64,000 bases of DNA. It comes from Microbacterium ureisolvens (GTDB taxonomy: Bacteria > Actinomycetota > Actinomycetes > Actinomycetales > Microbacteriaceae). Numbering within the stretch: the stretch's first letter is position 1; the number at the start of each line of letters is the position of its first letter. The stretch is taken from NCBI RefSeq assembly GCF_015278315.1, contig NZ_JADIJE010000007.1, positions 1 to 64,000 of the forward strand, read 5' to 3'. The translations under genes were made by a program, and so were the position numbers. This document shows, piece after piece, positions 27,938 to 36,172 of this stretch. Below the pieces are notes generated by a model. The model searched no databases. It saw only the letters and a program-made list of their open reading frames with translations, and was not told the DNA's origin.

Positions 27938-29090
27938 TCAGGCGCTCGACGACGGTCGCGCCCACGCGTTCCCACCGGTCGCCGCCCTTCTCGCTCGCGA
28001 GGGCGGCCGCCTCCCGGCCGGTGTACACCAGCGCATCCAGGTCGTAGCCGAGCACGGACGCGGGTGCCCACCCCGCGCTCGCCGTCGGGCGGATCGGCAG
28101 CGCTCCGTGCACGTCGAGCAGGGTGACGCGCTCGAGGCTCAGTCGCATGAGGTCGCGCACCGCGATCTCGGGGCGTGGCACCAGCACGACGACGGATCCG
28201 GCCGCGGGGGAGCCGACGTCGGACTCCGGCGGGAACACGCCGCGCACCTCGTCGACGAGACGCTCCGACAGGCGCCCGAAGGCTGTCCCACCCGCCGTCT
28301 GGCGGATGTCGCGCGCGTCGTCGAGGGTGAAATACACCACCGACCACGGCTCGGAGGTACTGGCCGCCCGCAGCAGCCGGTCCCCGGCGATCCGCTCGAA
28401 CTGCTGCCATGCCGTCGAGCCGGCCGCGGCGCGACCGATCCCGCTGTCGCGCGCAGTGGTGCCGACGACGGCCACCACTGCGCAGGCCACGTACACCAGC
28501 ATCCCCGCCGACGAGACCAGCCTCACGAGCTGGAGGTCGTCTCCGCCGGAGGGCGGGAAGACGAAGCCGCCGATCAACGTCGCCGTGCCGGTGGCGAAGA
28601 ACGCGACCGACACGATCGCGAGCGGCAGCAACAGTCCGTCGCTGCGCCGGGCGGCCGAGCGCGCCCAGTCGAGCACGAAGATCGCTGCGAAGACGGATGC
28701 CGCGAAGAACGCCGCGCGATACGCCATGGTGAACCACGCGAGGTCGGCCGCCGTCGCCAGCACCACGGCGGCCACGGCAGCCAGAGCGGGACCGGCCCAC
28801 ACGTGCGGGCGCAGCCGCCAGGCGGCGCGGAACCCCGACCACAGCAGTCCAGGTGCCCCGAGGAGCGCCCCCAGCGACGCGCGACGCAGGCCTTCGGCGC
28901 CGGTCAGCTCGCCGGCGACGACGCCGTACGTGGCGATCATCGAGAGCGCGAAGGCGAAGCCCCAGTACAGCGTCGCCCGCCCGGGCTTGAGAAGGAACGC
29001 GATCCCGATCGTCAGCATGGTCGCGAGGGTCGTGATCACGGCCTGGGCGATGCCGAGGTCGATGCCGGACTCGGCGATGAGGTCGGTCAT
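27915..29090 (-). CDS. Multi-pass membrane protein with a degenerate GGDEF-like cytoplasmic domain
   Basis: 391 residues. Seven or so hydrophobic segments fill residues 1-210; the remaining part (WQQFERIAGDRLLRAASTSE onward) is soluble and has the length and secondary-structure pattern of a GGDEF domain but lacks the GG[DE]EF signature (VVVLVPRPEIAVRDLM at that place). It may be an enzymatically dead sensor or nucleotide-binding domain. Its ATG overlaps the stop of the upstream histidine kinase by 4 nt, so the two are co-transcribed and probably act in one pathway. The GGDEF relationship is a weak inference. Confidence 0.55.
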   Translation of the reverse strand: MTDLIAESGIDLGIAQAVITTLATMLTIGIAFLLKPGRATLYWGFAFALSMIATYGVVAGELTGAEGLRRASLGALLGAPGLLWSGFRAAWRLRPHVWAGPALAAVAAVVLATAADLAWFTMAYRAAFFAASVFAAIFVLDWARSAARRSDGLLLPLAIVSVAFFATGTATLIGGFVFPPSGGDDLQLVRLVSSAGMLVYVACAVVAVVGTTARDSGIGRAAAGSTAWQQFERIAGDRLLRAASTSEPWSVVYFTLDDARDIRQTAGGTAFGRLSERLVDEVRGVFPPESDVGSPAAGSVVVLVPRPEIAVRDLMRLSLERVTLLDVHGALPIRPTASAGWAPASVLGYDLDALVYTGREAAALASEKGGDRWERVGATVVERLISPSERL

Positions 29091-30745
29091 TCGCGTCCCT
29101 CCGCGTCGGGCCGGTCAGGGGCGGGGCCCTCGAGGTCGGACGGCCGGGGAAGCCGCACGGTGACAACGGTGCCCGTTCCCGGCTCGCTCCGAATCGTGAG
29201 CGTGCCGCCGTGGGCCGCGACGATGTCGCGGGTGATGCCGAGGCCCAGACCGGTTCCGCCGGAGGTGTCCTTGGCTTCGGCGGTGCGGAAGTACGGCGTG
29301 AAGACGTTCGGCAGGTCGGCCGCGGGGATCCCGATCCCCGTGTCGGACACCGACAGCTCGATCGCCTGCGCCGAGGTGGCGCCGGCGATCAGCACGCGTC
29401 CGTCGCGCGGGGTGTACTTGATGGCGTTGCTGACGATGTTGTCGATCACCTGACGCAGCCGGAACCCGTCGGCGGTGACGCGCAGTGGACCGTCCAGCGT
29501 CACCTCGACCTGGATGTCGCCCGCCACGGCCGTCGGACGGAAGGACGCGACGGAGTCGAAGACGATCTGCCGCAGATCGATGTCGTCGACCTCGTCGCGG
29601 TCGGAGAACCCGCGCCGCGACGTGTGCCCGAGCGACTCCGTCATCGTGAGCATCCGCTCTGCGGCGCCGATGATCGACTCGAACCGCTCCCGGGTGCGCG
29701 GGGAGAGCTCGTCCATGTCGAGGGCCAGCTCCGCGTTGCCGATCATCACGGTGAGCGGATGCTTCAGCTCGTGCGAGGCCATCGCGGTGAACCGCTCCCG
29801 CTCGCGCTGCGCATAGGTGATCGCCGTCACGTCGTCCACGAGCAGCAGGATGCTCGAGTCCTCCTCGCCGCGTGCCGGCAGCCGTTTCGCCGTCACCGCG
29901 AGGGCCCGCCATTCGCCGGCGGCGGTGAACAGCCAGATCGAGGCATCCGTGAAGGTCTCTCCCCGGGCGGCGCGGGCGAGCGGCCGTTCCGAGTAGGGCA
30001 CCGGCATGCCGCGCAGGCCGGTGTACTCGACCGAGCGCGCCGGCCGCGTCGGATCGAGCGGGTCGAGCCCGTACAGCCGCGAATAGGCGTCGTTGACCGT
30101 CAGCACGACGCCGTCCTCCGACAGCCGCGCGACCCCGGTGTCGACGCCGTTGAGGATCTCGGTGGTACGCCGCTCCTGGTCGGAGCGGCGGGCGAGGGTC
30201 GCGGTGAGGCGGTCGGCCTGGCGTCTCAGCAGGCGGCGCAGCGAGCGCGTGCGGCGGTGCGCCAGGTGCGCGGTGATGCCGATGAACGTCATCGACACCA
30301 CCACCACGAAGCCGCGCAAGGCGGCAAGAGGGCCGGGCGTGATCACCGACTCGATCAGCAGGATCCCGCCGATCAGCGCGAGCAGGGCCGCGAGCGCGGC
30401 CGCGCTGAAGTGCATCGCCACCCACATCACGGGGAAGGCCCACAGGTACCCCAGGCGGAGGTCCAGGCCGCTGGAGAGCACCCCGATCGCGACGGCGTCG
30501 ACGAACGGCACGGCGAGGACGGCCTGCTCGGGCAGCCGGGCCCACGGAAGGGCGAGGGTGGCGAGGGTCACCAGCACCACCGTGAGGGTGCCCGCCAGGA
30601 ACGTCCACCGGCTGAACATCGCGGGCTGCAGCGCCATGATCAGGATGGCGGTGATCAGCACGCTCGCCGCCAGCACGAGCTGGGTGAGCCAGATCGAGCG
30701 CGTGCGGGCGCCCACGACCGACGGTCGTGCAGCCCCGGTAGCCAT
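29087..30745 (-). CDS. Membrane sensor histidine kinase
   Basis: 552 residues. Five or six transmembrane helices (residues 18-160), a coiled linker, a PAS-like domain (195-305) and the kinase core: H-box ASHELKHP with the phosphorylated His at 325, N-box DNIVSNAIKYTP, G1 DTGIGIP and G2 GTGLGLGI. No periplasmic loop is long enough for a large ligand, so the PAS or the membrane helices probably sense. The likely partner is the response regulator at 32646-33572, across the GT2 gene. A -10 box lies 7 nt before the ATG. Confidence 0.92.
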   Translation of the reverse strand: MATGAARPSVVGARTRSIWLTQLVLAASVLITAILIMALQPAMFSRWTFLAGTLTVVLVTLATLALPWARLPEQAVLAVPFVDAVAIGVLSSGLDLRLGYLWAFPVMWVAMHFSAAALAALLALIGGILLIESVITPGPLAALRGFVVVVSMTFIGITAHLAHRRTRSLRRLLRRQADRLTATLARRSDQERRTTEILNGVDTGVARLSEDGVVLTVNDAYSRLYGLDPLDPTRPARSVEYTGLRGMPVPYSERPLARAARGETFTDASIWLFTAAGEWRALAVTAKRLPARGEEDSSILLLVDDVTAITYAQRERERFTAMASHELKHPLTVMIGNAELALDMDELSPRTRERFESIIGAAERMLTMTESLGHTSRRGFSDRDEVDDIDLRQIVFDSVASFRPTAVAGDIQVEVTLDGPLRVTADGFRLRQVIDNIVSNAIKYTPRDGRVLIAGATSAQAIELSVSDTGIGIPAADLPNVFTPYFRTAEAKDTSGGTGLGLGITRDIVAAHGGTLTIRSEPGTGTVVTVRLPRPSDLEGPAPDRPDAEGRE

Positions 30746-30752
30746 GCCTGAA

Positions 30753-30758
30753 AGTCTA
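30753..30758 (-). promoter_or_regulatory. -10 box of the histidine kinase gene, leaderless configuration
   Basis: On the minus strand TAGACT is followed by exactly 7 nt and the ATG. No Shine-Dalgarno sequence can fit. Confidence 0.6.
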
Positions 30759-30813
30759 TTGACCCGACCACCGGGCATTTCGTCGGCGGAGCCGAGAGCG
30801 GGCGAACGCATTC

Positions 30814-30840
30814 TTGCGGAAGCCTTGCGCAAACGTTGCG
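30814..30840. promoter_or_regulatory. Three TTGCG direct repeats at 11-bp pitch (candidate response-regulator site)
   Basis: TTGCG occurs at 30814, 30825 and 30836, so the units are one helical turn apart. This is the usual architecture for OmpR/PhoB-family regulators. The site lies between the divergent histidine kinase and GT2 genes. Confidence 0.55.
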
Positions 30841-30935
30841 ACAGGCCTCGCGTCGTCTCGGCGGGCCGTTGCGGTGCGCGGGTCAAGCTTGATCCATGCC
30901 GGAGACACCGGCTCCCGAACCTGGAAGCGAAGAAC

Positions 30936-32411
30936 GTGACCGAACTGCTCCCCCTCACCCGCAGCCCGCGGACGATGCGCCTCGTCGAGGTGGCACCTCA
31001 GGAGCCTCTCACCGACGCGCCCGGGTTCGCCGACGACTTCGAAGCCGTGCTCGACGACACCTCGGTGCACCGCTCGACCATCGGCTGCGTCATCCCCGCG
31101 TACAACGAGGAGGAGTCGATCGCGCAGGTGATCGAGTCGCTGCTCTCTCAGACCCGGGTGCCCGATGTCATCCACGTGGTGGTCAACAACACGTCCGACG
31201 CGACCGTCCGGCTCGCGTCCCAATACGCCGGCGCGCACGAGATCACCACCGAGCTCGGCGAGCAGTTCACCGAGGTCTTCGTCCACGACATCGGCAAGAA
31301 CCCCGACAAGAAGGTCGGCGCGCTCAACTACGGCTACACGCTCGTGGAGGGCTACGACTACCTGCTCGGCGTCGACGGCGACACCGTCGCCGACACGAAG
31401 GCCGTCGAGTACCTCGAGGCGGAGGCGACCTCCGACACCCGCATCGGCGGCATCTCGGCGATCTACTCGATCGACGACCGGCCGATCAAGGGCGGCATCG
31501 CGAAGTTCCTCATCACCGGTCAGCGCGCGCAGTTCGCGGCCTTCAACATGCACAACCTGCTCCGCGGCCGCAACATGGCGGTGCTCGGCGGCCAATTCTC
31601 GATCTTCTCGACGCAGGCGCTGCGCGACGTGATGAAGGAGAACCACCAGTCCACGCCGTGGGTCAAGGACTCCGAGGTCGAGGACTCGCTGCTGTCGCTG
31701 CAGATCAAGAGCGCCGGCTACCTCACGAAGATCAGCCCCTTCGCCCGTGCCGACGTGGGCGGAATGACGACGCTGCGCGCCCTCGACGCCCAGCAGGTCA
31801 AGTGGACGTACGGCGCCATCGAGCTCATGTGGCCCGGCCAGCGCGGCGACACCAAGGGCCAGCCGTTCCACCCGAACCTGCGGGTGCGCTGGCTCGAGAA
31901 CTTCGGCATGCTCACGAACCTGTTCGTGCGGGTGGCGTTCATCGCGCTGCTGGCCGGGTCGCTCTCGATCGGCGCCTTCGTGTTCTCGCCGTGGTGGCTG
32001 CTGCCGCCGCTCGTCGCGATCGCGCTGAACACCCGCATGGCCATGACGATGGGCAACCGCAACGCGCGCGACATCCTCTTCGCGGTGACGCTCGCGCCGG
32101 CAGAGGTCTACATGTGGCTGCGCCTCAGCTACTTCGCGCGGTCGTGGACCCGCTTCCTGTCACGGAAGAAGGTCGACAACTGGGCGATGCAGGCGAAGGC
32201 CGAGCGCGGGGCGGGGCTCGGCCACTGGACGCCGCTCATCGTGGTGGTCGCCAGCGTCGTGGCGATGGCGGTCATCTGGTCGATGCTCGGGCCGATGGTG
32301 CAGTCGACGATCCTCTGGATCGGCTGGCCCATCGTCGGTGTCGTGACGGTGCTGCAGACACTGTCCATGTTCTTCAAGCTCATCCGTCGACAGCACGGAT
32401 ACAAGGTCTGA
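30936..32411 (+). CDS. Processive family-2 glycosyltransferase (membrane polysaccharide synthase)
   Basis: 491 residues. The GT2 catalytic domain shows IPAYNEEES (54-61), the DGD motif (147-149), the acidic pair in SEVEDSLLSL and a QQVKW motif corresponding to QxxRW of processive synthases. Four to five hydrophobic segments form the C-terminal membrane part. It therefore resembles cellulose/PNAG-type synthases that polymerise and export a beta-glycan; the sugar cannot be deduced. GTG 30936 is chosen (GGAAGCGAAG upstream); ATG 30975 is an alternative. Neighbours are a two-component system and a GH6 glucanase, which supports a beta-glucan product. Confidence 0.85.
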   Translation: MTELLPLTRSPRTMRLVEVAPQEPLTDAPGFADDFEAVLDDTSVHRSTIGCVIPAYNEEESIAQVIESLLSQTRVPDVIHVVVNNTSDATVRLASQYAGAHEITTELGEQFTEVFVHDIGKNPDKKVGALNYGYTLVEGYDYLLGVDGDTVADTKAVEYLEAEATSDTRIGGISAIYSIDDRPIKGGIAKFLITGQRAQFAAFNMHNLLRGRNMAVLGGQFSIFSTQALRDVMKENHQSTPWVKDSEVEDSLLSLQIKSAGYLTKISPFARADVGGMTTLRALDAQQVKWTYGAIELMWPGQRGDTKGQPFHPNLRVRWLENFGMLTNLFVRVAFIALLAGSLSIGAFVFSPWWLLPPLVAIALNTRMAMTMGNRNARDILFAVTLAPAEVYMWLRLSYFARSWTRFLSRKKVDNWAMQAKAERGAGLGHWTPLIVVVASVVAMAVIWSMLGPMVQSTILWIGWPIVGVVTVLQTLSMFFKLIRRQHGYKV

Positions 32412-32494
32412 CACGTCACCCGAAGGCGGGTCGGAACTGGGGAAGAGCGTCGAGGCTGGGGAGGCTCGACGCGGGGGAGGAGGCGAGGGTGTCC

Positions 32495-32513
32495 GTCCGG
32501 GGGAGGGACGGGC
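32495..32513. repeat. 19-bp direct repeat, unit 1
   Basis: GTCCGGGGGAGGGACGGGC, repeated exactly at 32543-32561 (48-bp pitch) in the convergent spacer between the GT2 and response-regulator genes. Confidence 0.7.
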
Positions 32514-32542
32514 ACCCCGTCCGATGTACGGTGTGGCGCCCG

Positions 32543-32561
32543 GTCCGGGGGAGGGACGGGC
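32543..32561. repeat. 19-bp direct repeat, unit 2
   Basis: Second exact copy of the 32495-32513 sequence. The remainder of the 32412-32645 spacer holds only the terminator. Confidence 0.7.
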
Positions 32562-32579
32562 GTTCGCCGGAAGCCGCGG

Positions 32580-32612
32580 AGGCATCCGCTCACCTGGGGA
32601 GAGCGGATGCCT
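32580..32612. terminator. Bidirectional terminator between GT2 and response-regulator genes
   Basis: AGGCATCCGCTC pairs with GAGCGGATGCCT around a 9-nt loop, another hairpin of the GGATGCC type, placed between convergent genes. Confidence 0.7.
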
Positions 32613-32645
32613 TCGCCGCGGCATCCGGCATCCGGCATCCGTCGA

Positions 32646-33572
32646 TCAGACCGCGTCGGAAGTCAGCCGGTAGCCGACGCCGCGCACCGTCTCGATGTAG
32701 CGCGGGCTTGCGGCGCTGTCGCCGAGCTTGCGGCGCAGGTTCGTCATGTGGGCCTCGACGGCGCGCTTGTCGGCGTCGCCGACGAAGTAGCTCGTGACGT
32801 AGGACTCGCCGCGCAGCACGAGCGTCAGATCGGCCTTGCTGCGCACGCGCCGCTTGGACTCGAGGAGGGTCGCGAGCAGGTCGAACTCGGTGCGGGTGAG
32901 CTCGAGCTCCCCGCTGCCGATCAGCACGATGCGGTTCTCGGGGTGCAGGCGCAGGTCGCGGTGCACGAGCCACTCGCCGTCGGCGTCGCCGTCGGCGTCG
33001 ACGGGGGAGGGGACGGATGCCGCGGCCGCCGGCTGCGGCTCGGCCGCGGGTGTCTCGGCGGGAGCCTCGAGGGGGCCGGTGCCCGAGGTCGTCGGGATCG
33101 CCGTGGTGCTCGGCCGGGCGCCCGGAAAGGACGGGCCGACGCTGCCCTGCGACGGCGCCGGAGCCGGCTGAGCGGCGCCACCCGCGACGGGACGCGACCG
33201 GCGCAGCAGCGCCTCGACGCGCGCCCGCAGTTCGCGCGGCCGGAAGGGCTTCAGCAGATAGTCGTCCGCGCCCGCGCCGAGGCCCGCGATCACGTCCGCC
33301 TCGTCGTTGAGCCCCGTCAGCATGATGATGAACGTGTCGGACTGCGCGCGAATGCGCTTGGCCGCCTCGATGCCGTCGATCCCGGGCATGTTGACGTCGA
33401 TGGTGGTCAGCAGCGGCTTGTAGGTGAGGACGGCGCGCACCCCGTCGATGCCGTTGCCGACGGAGACCGTCGAGAAGCCCGAGGACTCGAGGACCTCGGC
33501 GAGGATGTGACGGATCTCGGAGTCGTCCTCGATGATGACGGCGGTCTTCAGCTCGTCAGAAGGGGTGGTCAT
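32646..33572 (-). CDS. OmpR-family response regulator with an unusually long interdomain linker
   Basis: 308 residues against about 230 typically. The receiver domain (1-125) has the acidic pocket EDD (15-17), phospho-acceptor D59 in TIDVNMPG, T86 and K108 in LLKPFRP. Residues 128-202 are an extended A/P/T/S-rich linker. The C-terminal winged-helix domain (about 203-308) shows ELELTRTEFDLLATLLESKR and VEAHMTNLRRKLG with the final TVRGVGYRL. ATG 33572 starts the receiver; the frame open upstream is not conserved-looking. Probable partner of the kinase at 29087-30745. Confidence 0.92.
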   Translation of the reverse strand: MTTPSDELKTAVIIEDDSEIRHILAEVLESSGFSTVSVGNGIDGVRAVLTYKPLLTTIDVNMPGIDGIEAAKRIRAQSDTFIIMLTGLNDEADVIAGLGAGADDYLLKPFRPRELRARVEALLRRSRPVAGGAAQPAPAPSQGSVGPSFPGARPSTTAIPTTSGTGPLEAPAETPAAEPQPAAAASVPSPVDADGDADGEWLVHRDLRLHPENRIVLIGSGELELTRTEFDLLATLLESKRRVRSKADLTLVLRGESYVTSYFVGDADKRAVEAHMTNLRRKLGDSAASPRYIETVRGVGYRLTSDAV

Positions 33573-33695
33573 AGAACGTGCGGCCTCTCGGAGGATGGAC
33601 GGACGAGCCCCGAGCACCGACCCCAGCAGCGGCCCCCGACGCATGCGCAGTACCTCCGATGCTACACACAACCGGAGGGAAGGCCCGGTCGGGCG

Positions 33696-34700
33696 TCAAT
33701 CCTCGCGGACGACGTTCCGCGTGAGCTCGATCGCGGCCTCGGGCCACCACTGCCCGGCCGCCGGACCGCCGTTGCACTCGCCGTCGCTCTCTCCCGGCGG
33801 CTTGACCCACAGATTGGTGTCGATCACGTCATCCCCGAGGGTTCCGCTCGGCTCGCCGACGAGGCGTTCCGGGGGGTTGCACCACTCGCCGTTCGAACCC
33901 GCGCCGTTGCGTGAGGTGTCGATGATCGCGTGCAGGCCGTCCAGGTGGCCGGCGACGTCGCGCGCGTACGCCACCTCGTCGTCGGTCGGCATGAAGTTCG
34001 ACACGTTCGTGACGAATCCACGGATGCCGCGACCGCCGTCGCCGGCCGCGCGGTCGACCTGCGAGATCAGGCCCGCCATCTCGTCCGCCGGCAGCCAGCC
34101 CGAGTGGCCGCCGTCGACGTAGATCCAGGTCGTGTCGGCGGCGATCGCGCGGGCGGCCGCGCCCAGCTGCTCCACGCGCTCCGCGACGTTGCCGCACTCG
34201 GGCGCCAGCGCGAGGCCGTCGGGCTCGAGGATGACGATGGGTGAGGTGTCGGCGGCGGCGCGCAGCGCGTCGCCGATCTCCTGCGTCCACTCGAGGTAGG
34301 CGTCGTCGTCGAGGCCGCCCGCCGAGAGCCCGCCGCAGTCGCGCTCGGGGAGCCCGTACACGACGACCGCCACTCGTGCCGACTGCGCTCTGGCCTCCTC
34401 GGCCAGCTGGGCGATCCGATCGGCGACGACGCCGATCGGGTCGGCTTCCGGCGTCAGCCAGACCGCTGTCGGCTGCTCGCTCAGATACCGGGCGGCGGCG
34501 TGCTCGGGTGTTCCGGGCGTGGCGCGGGTCGCGGCATCCGTCGCCTTCGACAGCTCGGATGCCACCACCCGCGTGCCGGCGCCCGGCGGCTCGGGAGCCG
34601 CGGCGCCGGTCAGGGCGATCACGGTGATCGCGGCGACGCCGGCCAGGGCGACCGCACCCACGGCCGCGAGGATCGTGAGGGTCCGTCGCGAGGTGGGCAT
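33696..34700 (-). CDS. Secreted or membrane-anchored glycoside hydrolase family 6 (endoglucanase-like)
   Basis: 334 residues. An N-terminal hydrophobic helix (10-33) acts as signal or anchor. GH6 hallmarks are YGLPERDCGG, the ILEPDGLA motif with the catalytic-type Asp, YVDGGHSGWL, DTSRNG and the C-terminal pair GEWCNPP and WVKPPGESDGEC. GH6 enzymes hydrolyse beta-1,4-glucan with inversion. In Streptomyces a GH6 protein accompanies the CslA synthase; here the nearby GT2 synthase suggests a similar trimming or release role rather than plant-cellulose degradation. That functional link is inference. Confidence 0.88.
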   Translation of the reverse strand: MPTSRRTLTILAAVGAVALAGVAAITVIALTGAAAPEPPGAGTRVVASELSKATDAATRATPGTPEHAAARYLSEQPTAVWLTPEADPIGVVADRIAQLAEEARAQSARVAVVVYGLPERDCGGLSAGGLDDDAYLEWTQEIGDALRAAADTSPIVILEPDGLALAPECGNVAERVEQLGAAARAIAADTTWIYVDGGHSGWLPADEMAGLISQVDRAAGDGGRGIRGFVTNVSNFMPTDDEVAYARDVAGHLDGLHAIIDTSRNGAGSNGEWCNPPERLVGEPSGTLGDDVIDTNLWVKPPGESDGECNGGPAAGQWWPEAAIELTRNVVRED

Positions 34701-34739
34701 GAAGGCGAGCCTACGAGACGTCCGCCTCGCGGCGGCGTG

Positions 34740-35198
34740 TCACGCGGTGCGAGGGCGGGTGCCGCCCAGCCGGATGGCGGGGGCCGTGCGACGGGGCGAG
34801 ACGGTTGCCGTGCGGCCGCGTGCCGACGTGCCCCGCTTCGAGCCGACGAGCTCGATCAGGGCAGCCGCCAGCGGGCTGGCCGATGCGGCCTCGGTCTCGA
34901 AGGCGTCGGCGACGACCGTCGCGGCTGCCTCGAACTCGCGCGCCTTGTCGACCGCGGCGCGGCGCTCGGCGACCACACGGTCGGCGGCGGCGTACTCGGC
35001 GCGCAGGCGAGCGCGCTCGGCCTCCTGGAGGCCGGGGCGGGCCGCGGTGCGCTCGAGGGCGTCGGCGACGCGCGAGCGGGCGACCACGCTGACGCGCAGC
35101 TCGCGCTCGGCCGCCTCGCGGGCGGTGCGGCTCGCGTCGCGCGCGTCGGCGAGCTCGGCGCGGATGGCGGAAACGGAAGCGGAAGCGGAAGCGGCCAT
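34740..35198 (-). CDS. Alanine-rich predicted coiled-coil protein, unknown function
   Basis: 152 residues, about one third alanine, with long charged helices (IRAELADARDASRTAREAAE and a second EAERARLRAEYAAADR) that read as coiled coil, and a basic RG/RT-rich C-terminus. ATG 35198 is preceded by AGGAGAA. The first codons contain a hexanucleotide repeat GGAAGC (minus strand GCTTCC, encoding Ala-Ser) at 35169-35192. No family recognised. Confidence 0.6.
   Translation of the reverse strand: MAASASASVSAIRAELADARDASRTAREAAERELRVSVVARSRVADALERTAARPGLQEAERARLRAEYAAADRVVAERRAAVDKAREFEAAATVVADAFETEAASASPLAAALIELVGSKRGTSARGRTATVSPRRTAPAIRLGGTRPRTA
35169..35192. repeat. Hexanucleotide tandem repeat (GGAARC)x4
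   Basis: Four units, one GGAAAC and three GGAAGC, inside the N-terminus of the coiled-coil gene. Copy-number change would alter the number of Ala-Ser pairs without a frameshift. Confidence 0.7.
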
Positions 35199-35380
35199 GG
35201 CGTTCTCCTGGATCGGGTCTGGGTGCAGGTTCGGGTTCGGATGCCGTGAACCGGCACAACACTCCAGAGCCGCGGCATCCGGATTTCGTACATCCTTCTT
35301 CGAGCGGTTGCTGGGAGATCCCGATGCGGACTTGTCAAGGCCACGCGACGGCAACGTCTGCGGCATAGGCTTGGCTGGCC

Positions 35381-36118
35381 ATGAAGGTCATCTCGTACAA
35401 CCTGCGCAAGCATCGCGCCGCCGGGGAGCTCGCCCACCTGGTCGAGCGGTACGGAGCCGACGTGCTGTGCCTGCAGGAGGCCGACACGTCCGACCTTCCG
35501 CACGAGATCTCGGGCCTGCGACTGGCCGAGTCCACGCAGCGCAACCGCCTCGGCCTCGCCGTGTACTACCGCGAGAACACCTATCGCGCTGTCGACGTGC
35601 GGGCGCTCGCCCTCAAGAAGTCGCTGCACGACCGCGTGCTGAAGCCGGCGGAGGAGCGCATGCTCGGGGTGCGCCTCCACGACATCGACGAGAACATCGA
35701 CGTCATCGTGGCCTCGTTCCACGCCGCCCCGCTGACCGCGCTCAACTCGCTGCGGCGTCACCAGATCCGCACGGCGCTCGGCGAGCTGCAGCAGCTCGGC
35801 GAAGGGGTTCCCGCTCTCATGGTCGGCGACTACAACTACCCGGTGTTCAAGGAGCGGCTGGGCCAGCACATCCGCGAGCAGGGCTACGAGCTGAATCTCT
35901 CGGACTCTCGCACGTACACGCGCTACCGCTTCTTCCGCGGCCATTACGACTTCGCCACTTCGATCGGCTTCGAGATCGACCGCGTGCGCACGCTGCCGCA
36001 GGGGCTCAGCGACCACCTGCCGATCCTCGTCACGGCGCACCCCGCCCCGGGCGTGCGACGCGTGGTCGAGGTCACAGAGGCCACGACCGGCGCCGTCGCC
36101 GACGCCGGCGCGGCCTGA
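35381..36118 (+). CDS. Endonuclease/exonuclease/phosphatase-family metal-dependent hydrolase
   Basis: 245 residues. The EEP fold is indicated by the N-terminal MKVISYNLRKH, the metal-binding Glu in VLCLQEAD, GDYNYPVF (the GD.N motif), the Asp in GHYDFATS and the C-terminal SDHLPILV. EEP proteins hydrolyse phosphodiesters in nucleic acids, inositides or lipids; the substrate is unknown. No signal peptide, so cytoplasmic. A TAGGCT -10-like box ends 9 nt before the ATG with no Shine-Dalgarno, so the mRNA may be nearly leaderless. Confidence 0.82.
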   Translation: MKVISYNLRKHRAAGELAHLVERYGADVLCLQEADTSDLPHEISGLRLAESTQRNRLGLAVYYRENTYRAVDVRALALKKSLHDRVLKPAEERMLGVRLHDIDENIDVIVASFHAAPLTALNSLRRHQIRTALGELQQLGEGVPALMVGDYNYPVFKERLGQHIREQGYELNLSDSRTYTRYRFFRGHYDFATSIGFEIDRVRTLPQGLSDHLPILVTAHPAPGVRRVVEVTEATTGAVADAGAA

Positions 36119-36124
36119 GCTCAC

Positions 36125-36154
36125 CCGGTCGTCGAGCGAGCGAGACGAAACGCG
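36125..36154. repeat. Half copy of the inverted-repeat element
   Basis: CCGGTCGTCGAGCGAGCGAG followed by ACGAAACGCG matches the right arm of the 1347-1418 and 14363-14430 elements; the left arm is absent. It lies just after the EEP-gene stop. Confidence 0.7.
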
Positions 36155-36172
36155 CCCGCGTCCGCGCAGACC

